Source of the DNA: Halothiobacillus sp.
GTDB taxonomy: Bacteria; Pseudomonadota; Gammaproteobacteria; Halothiobacillales; Halothiobacillaceae
Assembly (NCBI GenBank): GCA_016278265.1
Contig: JADQCE010000003.1
Span: 62,001-126,000 of the forward strand
Direction of reading: 5' to 3'
DNA: 64,000 bases
Below the pieces are notes generated by a model. That model was not told the DNA's origin and searched no databases. It worked only from the letters and a program-made list of their open reading frames with translations. This document shows positions 1 through 8,186 of the stretch, in pieces (the stretch's first letter is position 1; every line of letters starts with the position of its first letter). The position numbers were made by a program, and so were the translations under genes.

Positions 1-1
1 G

Positions 2-2050
2 GCCTTCCTCGAAGAGCACCGAGCCGTCCGCATCGCCATGATGGTCGAGCACCCGCCGTTCACCGTCGTCGGTGACGGATCGGGCAACGGCTTCGAACAC
101 GACGTCCTGCACCTGATCGCCAGCAAGACCGGGCTCACCTTCGAGAAGACCTTCGGCACCTGGGGCGACTCGTTGCGTCGCTTCCGCGAGGGCGAGGTCG
201 ACGTGATCTCCAGCATCTCCTACGACGAGGATCGCACCGCCTTCACGCTCTTCACCGAGCCGTACTACGAGCTGCCGATCTTCGTCTTCGTCCGTGACGA
301 TTTCGGCGACTACTCGGGCATCGAGGACCTTGCCGGGCACCGGGTCGGGGTGATCGAGGACATCTTCTACATCGACGACCTGGAGGACGCCGGCGGCATG
401 GACCTGCGGCACTACGGCACCTACCAGGAAATGACCCGCGCGCTGGTGCTGGGCGAGATCGACGCGCTGGTGCAGAACCTCACCAACATCAACGAGGTCA
501 TCAAGCGGCGCGCCTACACCAACATCCGCATCGCCGGCGAACTGTCACTGCCCGGCGTGGGCGACGAAGACCTGCGCTTCGGCATCACGCCGGACAAGCC
601 CGCGCTGCGCTCGATCATGCAGAAGGGCCTGGACGCCATCTCCCCGGCCGAGTGGAGCACCCTGACCGGACGCTGGCTCGGCGTGCGCAGCGAGGGGGCA
701 CGCCAGGACCTGCCAGTGCTCATCCGACTGACCGACGCGGAACGCACCTACCTCGACGAGGCAGGCCACATCGACATCTGCATCGACCCGAACTGGATGC
801 CCTTCGAACGCTTCGACGAAAACGGCCAGCACGACGGCATCAGCGCCGACTACTTCGCCCTGTTCGAACACGCCCTGGGCATCGATTTCCGCCCCCTGCC
901 GGTCGAGACCTGGTCCGAATCGGTCGAGCATCTCAAGGCGGGCGACTGCGATCTGTTCAGCCTGGCCATGCGCACCCCGGAACGCGAGACCTACGCCGAG
1001 TTCACCGACAGCTACATCGAGACCCCGCTGGTCATCGCCACCAAGGCCGACGTCGCCTTTATCAATGATCTGGGTGATCTCAGCGGACGGCCGATCGCGA
1101 TCCCGGCGCTGTACGCCTTCGCCGAATTGCTGCGCGACGACTACCCCAACCTCGATCTGGTCGAGGTGACCGACATCGACGCCGGCCTGGCGATGGTCAG
1201 AAGCGGCCAGGTTTTCGGCTACATCGGCACGCTGGCGACCATCGGCTACAAGCTGCAGACCGAATACGGCGGCGAGCTGCGCATCACCGGCGATACCGGC
1301 AAGTCCTGGGACATGGGCGTGGCCGTGCGCGAGGACCGGCCGGTGCTGCACGGCATCATGCAGAAGGCAGTCGCCAGCCTCACCGAGGAGCAACGGCGGG
1401 ACATCAACAACAAGTGGATCGCGGTCCGCTACGACCAGCGGGTCGACTACACCCTGCTCTGGCAGGTCAGCGCGGTGTTCGTGCTGCTGATCGTCCTGGG
1501 CGGCCTGATCTACTGGAAGCAGGCCAACCTCAAGCGCCAGCTCGAAGCCGCCTACGAGCAGGCCGAGCGGCTGGCCGTCACCGACAAGCTGACCGGGGTG
1601 TACAACCGGCACCGGCTCGACCAGGTTCTCGGGGAAGAGACGCGCAAGGCCGACCGCTACGGCGATGCCTTCGGCGTGATCATCCTCGACATCGACCACT
1701 TCAAGGCCATCAACGACCGCTTCGGTCACCGCGCCGGCGACGCCGTCCTGCGCGAGTTCGTCGACGTGCTGCGCCGCAACTGCCGCCAGACCGACATCCT
1801 CGGACGCTGGGGCGGCGAGGAATTCCTCATCATCGCCCCGCATGCCGACAAGGCGACCCTCCTCACGCTGGCCGAAAAGCTGCGCACCGCCATCGAGGCA
1901 ACGACCTTCCGTGACGTCGAGCGAGTCACCACCAGTATCGGCGCGAGCGTCTACCGGCGGGGCGACAACCCCGACACCCTGATCAAGCGCGCCGACGACG
2001 CCCTCTACAACGCCAAGCGCCAGGGGCGCAATGCCGTGGCGTTTCGGTAG
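2..2050 (+). CDS. Diguanylate cyclase with tandem periplasmic solute-binding domains (5' partial)
   Basis: Predicted membrane receptor that makes c-di-GMP in response to a periplasmic ligand. The frame is open to the left edge of the window, so the true start and any signal sequence lie outside it. About 682 codons are visible. Two bacterial type-3 solute-binding (amino-acid-binding-like) domains occupy roughly residues 10-230 and 240-465. A hydrophobic segment follows at about 480-500, then a short coiled coil and a C-terminal GGDEF domain. The active-site motif GGEEF is intact at 1811-1825. It is preceded by RQTD five residues upstream, the expected c-di-GMP inhibitory I-site, so the cyclase is probably active and product-inhibited. 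There is no EAL domain. The ligand cannot be told from sequence. The next gene is convergent. Confidence 0.9.
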   Translation, partial: AFLEEHRAVRIAMMVEHPPFTVVGDGSGNGFEHDVLHLIASKTGLTFEKTFGTWGDSLRRFREGEVDVISSISYDEDRTAFTLFTEPYYELPIFVFVRDDFGDYSGIEDLAGHRVGVIEDIFYIDDLEDAGGMDLRHYGTYQEMTRALVLGEIDALVQNLTNINEVIKRRAYTNIRIAGELSLPGVGDEDLRFGITPDKPALRSIMQKGLDAISPAEWSTLTGRWLGVRSEGARQDLPVLIRLTDAERTYLDEAGHIDICIDPNWMPFERFDENGQHDGISADYFALFEHALGIDFRPLPVETWSESVEHLKAGDCDLFSLAMRTPERETYAEFTDSYIETPLVIATKADVAFINDLGDLSGRPIAIPALYAFAELLRDDYPNLDLVEVTDIDAGLAMVRSGQVFGYIGTLATIGYKLQTEYGGELRITGDTGKSWDMGVAVREDRPVLHGIMQKAVASLTEEQRRDINNKWIAVRYDQRVDYTLLWQVSAVFVLLIVLGGLIYWKQANLKRQLEAAYEQAERLAVTDKLTGVYNRHRLDQVLGEETRKADRYGDAFGVIILDIDHFKAINDRFGHRAGDAVLREFVDVLRRNCRQTDILGRWGGEEFLIIAPHADKATLLTLAEKLRTAIEATTFRDVERVTTSIGASVYRRGDNPDTLIKRADDALYNAKRQGRNAVAFR

Positions 2051-2114
2051 TCGCCGGGAACCAGTCTCGGCCCAGGGGATCAGGCGACGAGACGCATCTC
2101 GAGGGTCGTGGCGG

Positions 2115-3383
2115 CTACGAGGCCCTGGCTCCTTCCGCGCCGGGCTCCAGCGGATTGCCATCCGCATCCAGAAGCTGGCTGTCGTAGGCCGCCTGCAGGC
2201 CGGTTTCGCGCTCGCCCTCCTCGGGCTCTTCGCCGATGGTGCGCGGGTACAGGGGCGAGAGGGTGGCGACCACCACCCCGATCGCGGCGAATATCGCAAA
2301 CGCCTCGGCGTAGCCGGATGCCTTGACCAGCATGCCGACCACGGGCGAACCGACCGCCTGCCCGAGCGACACCGCCACGAACGGCAACACCGGCCCCATC
2401 GACAGGCGCCCCGGCAACAGGCGGATGCCGGTCATCAGGTAGAGCCCGGTCAGACTCATGTAGGCCAGGCCGAACACCAGCGCGGAAAAGGCCGCCAGAA
2501 ACAGGTTGTCGGGGCTGGCGGCAAGCAGTGCCAGGCTCGTCGACAGCATCATCAACATCAGCGCCTGGGTGATGGGCGGGTTGTTGCGGTCGGCGAGATC
2601 CGCCACCACCGCTCCACCGAGGCCGGCAATGCCCACCGCCAACCACAACCAGCCGGTGGCCCCGGGCGGCAGCTCACCCAAGGTGACCACCAGGTCGGGC
2701 GCAAAGATCCAGTAGGCGGCGGAGACGAAGCCCATCAGGAAGGCGAACACCGAGAGCCGGCCAAGACGCCACCACTGCAGGGAACTGATCGGGGCTGGGG
2801 GCGCGGCGTCCGATGGCGTGACCCGCGACACCGACGGAATCAAGCGCCACGTGGCGACCACACCGATGACCGCCAACACGGCAAAGGCGCCATAAGCCAA
2901 GCGCCAGGCATCGGCCAGGAACAGCACCGCCGGCACGGCAACCGCCACGCCAACGCTGGTGCCCGCATTCATGATCGAGCTCACCCGGCCGTGCATCGAG
3001 CGCTCCACCACCGCCTGCATGGCACCCGAGAGCGCCGGCATCATCAGGCCGGTGGAGATGCCGCATGCGAACACCCCCACGCCAAGCGAGAGCGCGTCAG
3101 GAGACTGACTGATCACCAGCAAGCCAGTGGCACCGACGGTGCCGGACAGCATCGCGGTATAGCGGGCCCCCAACCGAACCGAAAGGATCGGCGCGACCAG
3201 CGAGGCCAGTATGAAACTGAGGAGCGGCAGCGCGCCGATAATGCCGATCACCTCCGGCGTCAGCCCCAGGTCGGCACGGATCGGCGGCACGAACAGACCG
3301 AAGGCGAAGCGCGCGAGTCCGTAGGTGATCGCGATCAGCCCGGCACCGAACAGCGCGAACTTCATGCCCGAAGGGAATTGCAT
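2115..3383 (-). CDS. Major facilitator superfamily transporter
   Basis: A 422-residue inner-membrane protein with about 12 hydrophobic segments. It has the MFS-type loop between segments 2 and 3 (SVRLGARYTAM) and a long charged central loop near residue 200. The frame is open further upstream, but ATG 3383 (MQFPSG) is chosen because a G-rich ribosome-binding site lies just before it and the upstream residues are not membrane-like. The N-terminal GLARFAFGLFVPPI segment resembles the YbfB/YjiJ-like branch of MFS, which is a family impression only. The substrate is unknown. It is convergent with the cyclase on its left and shares a strand with the GGDEF gene on its right, about 200 bp away, so it is probably a separate unit. 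Confidence 0.85.
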   Translation of the reverse strand: MQFPSGMKFALFGAGLIAITYGLARFAFGLFVPPIRADLGLTPEVIGIIGALPLLSFILASLVAPILSVRLGARYTAMLSGTVGATGLLVISQSPDALSLGVGVFACGISTGLMMPALSGAMQAVVERSMHGRVSSIMNAGTSVGVAVAVPAVLFLADAWRLAYGAFAVLAVIGVVATWRLIPSVSRVTPSDAAPPAPISSLQWWRLGRLSVFAFLMGFVSAAYWIFAPDLVVTLGELPPGATGWLWLAVGIAGLGGAVVADLADRNNPPITQALMLMMLSTSLALLAASPDNLFLAAFSALVFGLAYMSLTGLYLMTGIRLLPGRLSMGPVLPFVAVSLGQAVGSPVVGMLVKASGYAEAFAIFAAIGVVVATLSPLYPRTIGEEPEEGERETGLQAAYDSQLLDADGNPLEPGAEGARAS

Positions 3384-3580
3384 ACCACCCCCGCCAGTCT
3401 CGCATCGAGAAGTGTGGCCCTCGGCGGCCTTGTCGCACGCCGCAAACCGAACCATCAGAGCCTAGGATTCTCCCGAGCCAGGTTCAAGCAGGCGTCCGGC
3501 TACCCCCTTGCTCGCGGGCCGAAAGGGCCGGCAATCGCGGCATCAGTGAATACCGGTGGCCCGCAAGCTCGTCAGCCGGT

Positions 3581-4435
3581 TCACGAACGTCGCCTTTTCA
3601 GACGGTACATATCGTCATCCGCATGGCGCAGCAGGGTATCGGCATCCGCTCCGTCGGCCGGATAACAGGCGACGCCGATACTGCAGGACGCAGTCTTTAG
3701 CCCGCCGAATTCAGCGCCCAACGGCTCGGCCAGGATCGCAGCGATCTCCCCGACCTTCATTGAAACGGCGTCCGCCGACTGGATGTCCGTCAACAGCACA
3801 ATGAACTCATCACCGCCCACCCGGGCCACCGTGTCCGTCTCGCGTACGCAGCTTTCCAGCCGTCGGGCGATCGTGCAGAGCATGCGATCACCCATCGCAT
3901 GGCCGAGGCTGTCATTGATCGACTTGAAGCCGTTGACGTCCAGGAACAGCAAGGCCAGCTTGCTCTGGTGGCGATGAGCCGCCCGGAGCGCCAAGTCGAG
4001 GCGGTCGCTGAACAGCGATCGATTGGTCAGCCCCGTCAGCGGATCGTGATGGGCAAGGAAGCGCAACTTGTCCTCGGCCAGCCTGAGTGCCGTCACGTCC
4101 CGCGCCACGCCGATGCGCACGCCGTCCTCCTCGGACCAGCGGGCCGACCACAGGATGTCCACGATCGAGCCATCCTTGCGGATATACCGGTTGTGGAAAT
4201 CGCTGTGCGACTGACCGCTCATGACCCGGACGATCGAGTCCCGTGTGGCCCGCAGATCGTCAGGATGCATGTAGTCGGTGATCGGCGTGCCAACCAATTC
4301 CTCGGCGCGATACCCGAGCAGTGCCTCACAGGCATCGCTCACGAAGACGATCTGGTTGTCCGCGTCGACCACGAAGACCGCGTCCATCATCAGGTGGATC
4401 AGCTTCGGGTAAAGCGCTTCTATATCCACTGGCAT
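3581..4435 (-). CDS. PAS-GGDEF diguanylate cyclase
   Basis: Cytosolic 284-residue c-di-GMP synthase with no membrane segment. A PAS domain with PAC-like end covers about residues 8-125 (FVVDADNQIVFVSDACEALL is the typical PAS opening). The GGDEF domain covers about 130-283. The active-site motif is the canonical GGDEF, preceded by RETD five residues upstream, so the product-inhibition site is present. It ends with the usual ADDDMY-type helix and a basic tail (KRRRS). It is the second c-di-GMP synthase within 4.4 kb, and this one would sense an internal signal through PAS. No phosphodiesterase (EAL or HD-GYP) is seen in the window. Its upstream side borders the repeat-rich gene-free region. 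Confidence 0.9.
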   Translation of the reverse strand: MPVDIEALYPKLIHLMMDAVFVVDADNQIVFVSDACEALLGYRAEELVGTPITDYMHPDDLRATRDSIVRVMSGQSHSDFHNRYIRKDGSIVDILWSARWSEEDGVRIGVARDVTALRLAEDKLRFLAHHDPLTGLTNRSLFSDRLDLALRAAHRHQSKLALLFLDVNGFKSINDSLGHAMGDRMLCTIARRLESCVRETDTVARVGGDEFIVLLTDIQSADAVSMKVGEIAAILAEPLGAEFGGLKTASCSIGVACYPADGADADTLLRHADDDMYRLKRRRS

Positions 4436-4613
4436 GCTTTAGGGCTTCGACTGGTTTATATGGCCGCCAGTGTAGCCCCAAGGGGGCAGAACCCTTTGCC
4501 CCGTGTGGCCTGGTCGCTGGGGAGGGTCCAAGGCGCCTTGTCGTGGAGGTGGTACGGTTTCGGGCGTTTTCTCGCTTGGCGGTTTCGATCGTGGCGCGCT
4601 GCCAACGCCCGAG

Positions 4614-4770
4614 GCACTTTCTATTGCTTGTCCAATAGAAAGTGCCCAAAGACAAGGACACCCCGGCGCCTTGGCCCTTCGGGCTTCCCTCGTCACCGCC
4701 GGGTTGCGGACGGGTCGGTTCGACGCGACATCGTGTCGCGCAGAACCTCGGAGCGACGGTCCTGCTCCGC
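4614..4770 (-). repeat. Dispersed hairpin repeat, copy 1 (inverted relative to copies 2 and 3)
   Basis: The terminal hairpin is a perfect 13-bp stem (4614-4626 pairing with 4633-4645) around a 6-nt loop. About 80 bp further on is a second palindrome, CGCGACA-TCG-TGTCGCG at 4724-4740, flanked by GGTTCGA. Read on the minus strand, this matches the order and sequence of copies 2 and 3. The stem bases differ between the copies but pairing is kept. The outer limit on the right is uncertain, since similarity fades near 4770. Confidence 0.75.
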
Positions 4771-4961
4771 TATCGCTCCGCGTTCATCGGGCATGCGGCG
4801 TGCCACTGGCACGCCGGTCCGGATTCACCCCTGTCGCTCCGACCCTGCAACCCGGCGGAGACGAGGCAAGGCGCAGGGGCCCCGTGCGCGCCAGCCGTAA
4901 ATTCCTCCATCGATAACTGCCCTTGCTGGCTGGCCGAAAGCAGGGCAGCCGCACCGCGGCT

Positions 4962-5027
4962 TTCGCGGCCAAGGGCCGCTCCCACACATCCACCAGATCC
5001 CCTGTGGGAGCGAGCCCCGCTCGCGAA
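4962..5027. repeat. REP-like inverted repeat pair
   Basis: Two 25-nt imperfect inverted copies, 4962-4986 and 5003-5027, surround a 16-nt centre. Each arm contains a TTCGCG start and a GCTCCCACA end. This is the type of extragenic palindrome common in pseudomonads and other gammaproteobacteria. A related single arm is seen at 24596-24619. Such elements are usually mobilised by RAYT-type transposases; none is visible in this window. Confidence 0.65.
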
Positions 5028-5099
5028 ACGCGCCAACCGCGCGTGCCTAGCCCCAAGCCGCACCAAACCAATTGTTCGTGGCAACGAGTTAACAGACTG

Positions 5100-5302
5100 G
5101 AAAGTCCCCTTCGCCCTTGCCGAGCGGCCGGGGTGCCGCAGGGTCTGGGCGACATGGACGCCGCCCAGAGGTTCGTCGCGACAGGATGTCGCGTCGAACC
5201 GACCCGTCCGCGGCACCCGGGACGGGAGGAAAGCCTGCAGGGCCAAGGCGAGGGGTGCCCTTCTCTTTGGGTCCTTTCTCTTGGGCAAGCAAGAGAAAGG
5301 AC
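5100..5302 (+). repeat. Dispersed hairpin repeat, copy 2
   Basis: Internal palindrome CGCGACA-GGA-TGTCGCG at 5177-5193 and a perfect 13-bp terminal hairpin (5271-5283 pairing with 5290-5302, loop GGCAAG). Between them lies a conserved GGGCCAAGGCG...GGGTGCCCTTCT stretch. The layout equals that of copy 3 at 42.7-42.9 kb, and copy 1 is the mirror image. There is no coding capacity typical of an insertion sequence and no transposase, so if mobile it moves in trans. Confidence 0.75.
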
Positions 5303-5470
5303 CTCGTGCGCCTAGCAGCTGGGCCAAGATGCACAACAGATCAAGTGTGCGAAAACTCAATTGATCAATAAGGGTTCTGACCCCTTTTACGAAGACCGCC
5401 TAGCGATCATTGCCTGGTGAAAACCAAGGACGTCAAAAAGATCCCCCTGAACACACGCGTTCTCGCGAAA

Positions 5471-5872
5471 CTATATGCGATCAATCTTGATTTTCAGGCT
5501 TGCCATGGAATCGTTCATCATCCGAAATTTTGGGCTAGATGACTTAAGAGGAACAGCCGCTTTCGACTGAAAATTTTCACCAGTAAGAGCCTGCCGGAAA
5601 TTCTTAAGCTCATCCCGGCACACGTCTTTTCGATCCAATTTATCTAGCCGCCTCATGGCTTCCGACAGCTTTGTCTGCACCAAGAGAGCGTTTTGATCAG
5701 AGCTCCCCCCACAAGGGTCTAGCCAATATGCCTGAGCACACTCCAGGGCAAAATCCAGGTCGCGGAAAACCTCGTTCTTGCTCGCACGCTTCCTGTCATT
5801 TCTGTGATAGATATGCGAGACAAGAAGCCCCACAAACAGAGAAACAAACTCCGAAACCATTGGAATAGCCAA
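5471..5872 (-). CDS. Small membrane-anchored protein of unknown function, third gene of the GHKL/STAS-like cassette
   Basis: 133 residues. One hydrophobic segment lies near the N-terminus (about residues 5-20, FVSLFVGLLVSHI), followed by a basic patch (HRNDRKRASK) and a soluble, mainly helical remainder. A single membrane anchor with the rest in the cytosol is the simplest reading. The start is taken as TTG 5872 because a GGGAG ribosome-binding site sits six bases before it; ATG 5860 has none. It begins two bases after the stop of the STAS-like gene, so the two are surely co-transcribed. Codon use and base composition are AT-rich, unlike the flanking chromosome. No family was recognised. Confidence 0.65.
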   Translation of the reverse strand: MAIPMVSEFVSLFVGLLVSHIYHRNDRKRASKNEVFRDLDFALECAQAYWLDPCGGSSDQNALLVQTKLSEAMRRLDKLDRKDVCRDELKNFRQALTGENFQSKAAVPLKSSSPKFRMMNDSMASLKIKIDRI

Positions 5873-5874
5873 AA

Positions 5875-6192
5875 TTAACTCCCTTTACAGCCGATATACT
5901 CCCTAATTTCCTCCTTGACACTCTCATATCGACTGACTAAACGAATCTTATTGCATAGAGACTGAGAATCAAAACCCGAAACCCTAACCAAACCACCAAA
6001 CGCCTCCTCCAAAAAAGAAGACCCGTAGCCCATAACACCATCGAGATCCACCGTTAAAACCTCGCACTGCTTGAGTGCTGGAACCAAGAAATCTTCCCGA
6101 AAACGCTCACCAGTGTAAGGACCATCATCCCTAAAGCGCCCAGCAGGGAACCGAGAAAAATCCGATGCTACCGTTATTTCACATTTCGACAT
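5875..6192 (-). CDS. STAS-like protein (DUF4325 type)
   Basis: 105 residues matching my memory of the DUF4325 STAS-like family: an N-terminal FSRFPAGRF strand and turn, then a central VLTVDLDGVMGYGSSFLEEAFGG strand-turn-helix. This is the place where STAS anti-anti-sigma proteins carry their regulatory Ser/Thr; here the turn reads GYGSSF. ATG 6192 is chosen over an in-frame TTG at 6210. With it the gene begins seven bases after the ATPase stop. Such proteins are known next to GHKL ATPases, and the pair recalls SpoIIAA/SpoIIAB partner switching. The role proposed here, target or regulator of the ATPase, is inference. Confidence 0.75.
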   Translation of the reverse strand: MSKCEITVASDFSRFPAGRFRDDGPYTGERFREDFLVPALKQCEVLTVDLDGVMGYGSSFLEEAFGGLVRVSGFDSQSLCNKIRLVSRYESVKEEIREYIGCKGS

Positions 6193-6199
6193 ATTAAAA

Positions 6200-7273
6200 T
6201 CACGCCGCAATTGATTGAATCGGGACTTGCCAGAATACTACCGTCCCATTAATCGAGGCTGAGTAATCTTTCGTTGTTTCGACCGAGGGAACCCCCGTCT
6301 TCTCGCCTTCAGGGCCGAAAGAATAGCATCCTTTGTTGCTATAAATCAGGAGACGCCCCCGCCCCATCTGCTCAATTGCCATCTTAAGGCGGCTCATACC
6401 CTTACCTCGGTATGACTCGCCCGTCCGCGATCTTGCGTGCTCAATCGTTGCCGCGACAATCTTCCCCTCATCCTCAGCACCAAATCGTGCCAGGATTTTT
6501 TCTCGAACGGGCTCCCACCAACCTTTCCGTGTAACCGTAGTAGGAATGCCGAGGCCTAGATCACAGACCAGAACTATAAGGTAGCCCGCATCCACTCCCG
6601 AAAACATCCACCACCTTTTGTCGTCTGGGAATGAGCCCTCGGCTCCAATCTCAGAGATCATTCGGGAGTCATATGCATGACTATGTGCATTATCTATAGC
6701 CTCGGAGAAGGCATTAAAAAGAAACCAACGATCATCCTCTGACATAGGTGTCTCTCTACACAAGCGATCAAAATGATCTGCCGCTGACTCAGCATCCACT
6801 TCCGACCTACTTACATGATGCCAAAAGTTTACATCGTTCCGATTAACGGTTACATCTTTTAGAACACCCAATTTCTCAGACAATCCTATCTGCTTGATAA
6901 CCTGAGCAACCTTATCCGAGCGCACATTCTTGATTCGAACACAAGTCCTTTTGGTTTTATTGACAACCATGTCTATTGCAGCCAAAACAAGAATCATTCC
7001 ATCTGCTATGACGCGAGTTGTCCTTGTAAAGTCCAAAACAAGAGTGCCAGCCTCAGTATCTGCCATCCCCCTTATTCGGCTAACAATTCTCAATGTTTCG
7101 TCCCGACTCTGATGTAGACCTATAGACTCCGGCATAAACAAAGTGTTTTTTTCACGACCGAGGCGCTCCTTTACATGAGGAGGCCTCGGCTTCCGCTTCG
7201 TCCTCCAAAAACGCTTGGACCTAACCTTTTTTTCAATACTTTTATTTTTAAATAAGTTATTAGATTTTTTCAT
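6200..7273 (-). CDS. GHKL-type ATP-binding protein with N-terminal STAS-like region
   Basis: 357 residues. The first 45 are strongly basic (many Lys/Arg). Residues about 50-150 look like a STAS-like alpha/beta domain (TLVLDFTRTTRVIADGMILVL). Residues about 175-350 are a GHKL ATPase: N-box E191-AI-D194-N195-AH-S-H199, G1 box D238-LG-LG-I-P, and a glycine-rich lid Y288-RGKG-M. No dimerisation/phosphoacceptor histidine domain or receiver is present, so this is not an ordinary sensor kinase. It could be an anti-sigma-like serine kinase or a bare ATPase switch. It is the first gene of an AT-rich three-gene cassette; no clear ribosome-binding site precedes ATG 7273. Substrate and output are unknown. 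Confidence 0.75.
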   Translation of the reverse strand: MKKSNNLFKNKSIEKKVRSKRFWRTKRKPRPPHVKERLGREKNTLFMPESIGLHQSRDETLRIVSRIRGMADTEAGTLVLDFTRTTRVIADGMILVLAAIDMVVNKTKRTCVRIKNVRSDKVAQVIKQIGLSEKLGVLKDVTVNRNDVNFWHHVSRSEVDAESAADHFDRLCRETPMSEDDRWFLFNAFSEAIDNAHSHAYDSRMISEIGAEGSFPDDKRWWMFSGVDAGYLIVLVCDLGLGIPTTVTRKGWWEPVREKILARFGAEDEGKIVAATIEHARSRTGESYRGKGMSRLKMAIEQMGRGRLLIYSNKGCYSFGPEGEKTGVPSVETTKDYSASINGTVVFWQVPIQSIAA

Positions 7274-7332
7274 GTTAAGCAGCTAAAGATAAAAAAGCAC
7301 CACAGAGAAAAAGCCCAAAGCCTTTCGAAAAT

Positions 7333-7800
7333 TTACTGAGCACTCCCGCTCCGCGTCGACGGAGCTTCGTCACTACCAGAAAACAATTCATCGATCAGCG
7401 GCGCGATCTTGGTGCGGGTCGGCCCAAACTTGTCCATCCGCCCACCCCCATTCCGAGCGTCATAGGTCGCACGCCCCTCAATCCCATCCTGGCCAAACAC
7501 CTTGAGATCGGCATAGGAGAGATACATCACCATGTCCCAGCGCCAGTTGGCGGTGTACTCGAGGTAATGGGAGCAGCCAACCGGCCGCTCGCCCCTGTAC
7601 ACCTCCGTATACACGCCTTGTTCCTCGATCAGTTCGCAGACGGCCGGCTCGAAGCCGTCCATCAGCACATCGGGGTTGTGCTCGACACAGATGCGCTCGA
7701 TGTCATTGTCGGCGACCGGCTGGACGTTCTGGGTGATGGAGCAGCCGCTCAGCCCGAGCAGCAGACCGAGGCCGGCGATGAGTTTCGCTTGTGGTGACAT
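7333..7800 (-). CDS. Outer-membrane or periplasmic lipoprotein (Sbal_3080-like)
   Basis: 155-residue precursor with a type II signal peptide: LGLLLGLSGC, with the lipobox LSGC placing the lipidated cysteine near residue 19. ATG 7800 is chosen because AGGAGGTGTC lies directly before it; the frame is open for another 49 codons upstream without such support. The mature part is about 135 residues with several cysteines (ICVEH, AVCELI, VGCSHY) that may form disulfides. It resembles the family called Sbal_3080-type lipoprotein, of unknown function. A short CAGCTTCC-like low-complexity run at 7965-7985 lies upstream. Confidence 0.75.
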   Translation of the reverse strand: MSPQAKLIAGLGLLLGLSGCSITQNVQPVADNDIERICVEHNPDVLMDGFEPAVCELIEEQGVYTEVYRGERPVGCSHYLEYTANWRWDMVMYLSYADLKVFGQDGIEGRATYDARNGGGRMDKFGPTRTKIAPLIDELFSGSDEAPSTRSGSAQ

Positions 7801-8000
7801 GACACCTCCTTGGTCAGCGGTGATTCCCTGCGGGGCATTGCACCCCGGATTCGAATGGTCGCATGTTTGGGTGGCGTGGTGCGCAACTGGTCGGAATTCG
7901 TCACTCAAACAAAAGGCCAGCGGCCGACGGGTGTTCCCGTACGGCACGCTGGCCTCTCTCTTCTAGCTTCCGGCTGTCAGCTTCCAGCCAGCCCTGCTTC

Positions 8001-8113
8001 GGCCCCACCCAAACCTGCTGGGCGTTGACGAACATCTTGATGCCTTGCGAGCGCTAGCTCGCGGCCGGAGCCGGAGCCGGAGCCGGGGCACTTGACGCCG
8101 CCGCTGGCCGACG
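8001..8113 (-). pseudogene. Decayed fragment of the doeC 3' end
   Basis: The first 43 bases (8001-8043) match the stretch beginning at 9652, inside the 3' end of doeC, with only a single substitution. They encode the terminal FVNAQQVWVGP of the aldehyde dehydrogenase. The match continues more loosely to about 8113, with a GGAGCC triplication in between and loss of the reading frame. It lies on the same strand about 1.6 kb beyond doeC, with corA in between. A partial duplication, or a leftover from an inversion or insertion that moved corA in, would explain it. It is not expected to be expressed. Confidence 0.8.
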
Positions 8114-8186
8114 CACCTTGTTCGGCACCGTTCCTGCTGGTTGCCGGGGTGAAGCGTGTTGAAAATGCGGCAGGGCCAGCCGGGTC

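Larger units (their letters stand above)
4436..5470. other. Gene-free region rich in repeats
   Basis: About 1 kb holding two inverted copies of a hairpin repeat, a REP-like inverted repeat and no convincing gene. Long open frames exist on both strands, but they overlap each other, follow the repeats, and encode Arg/Pro/Gly-rich products without domains. This is what GC-rich repeats produce by chance. The segment separates the GC-rich chromosome on the left from the AT-rich cassette on the right. Confidence 0.7.

Noticed and set aside
4436-5364. Several open frames of 100-330 codons over the repeat-rich stretch
   Set aside because: They overlap each other on both strands, follow the repeats and encode Arg/Pro/Gly-rich products with no domain or ribosome-binding site.
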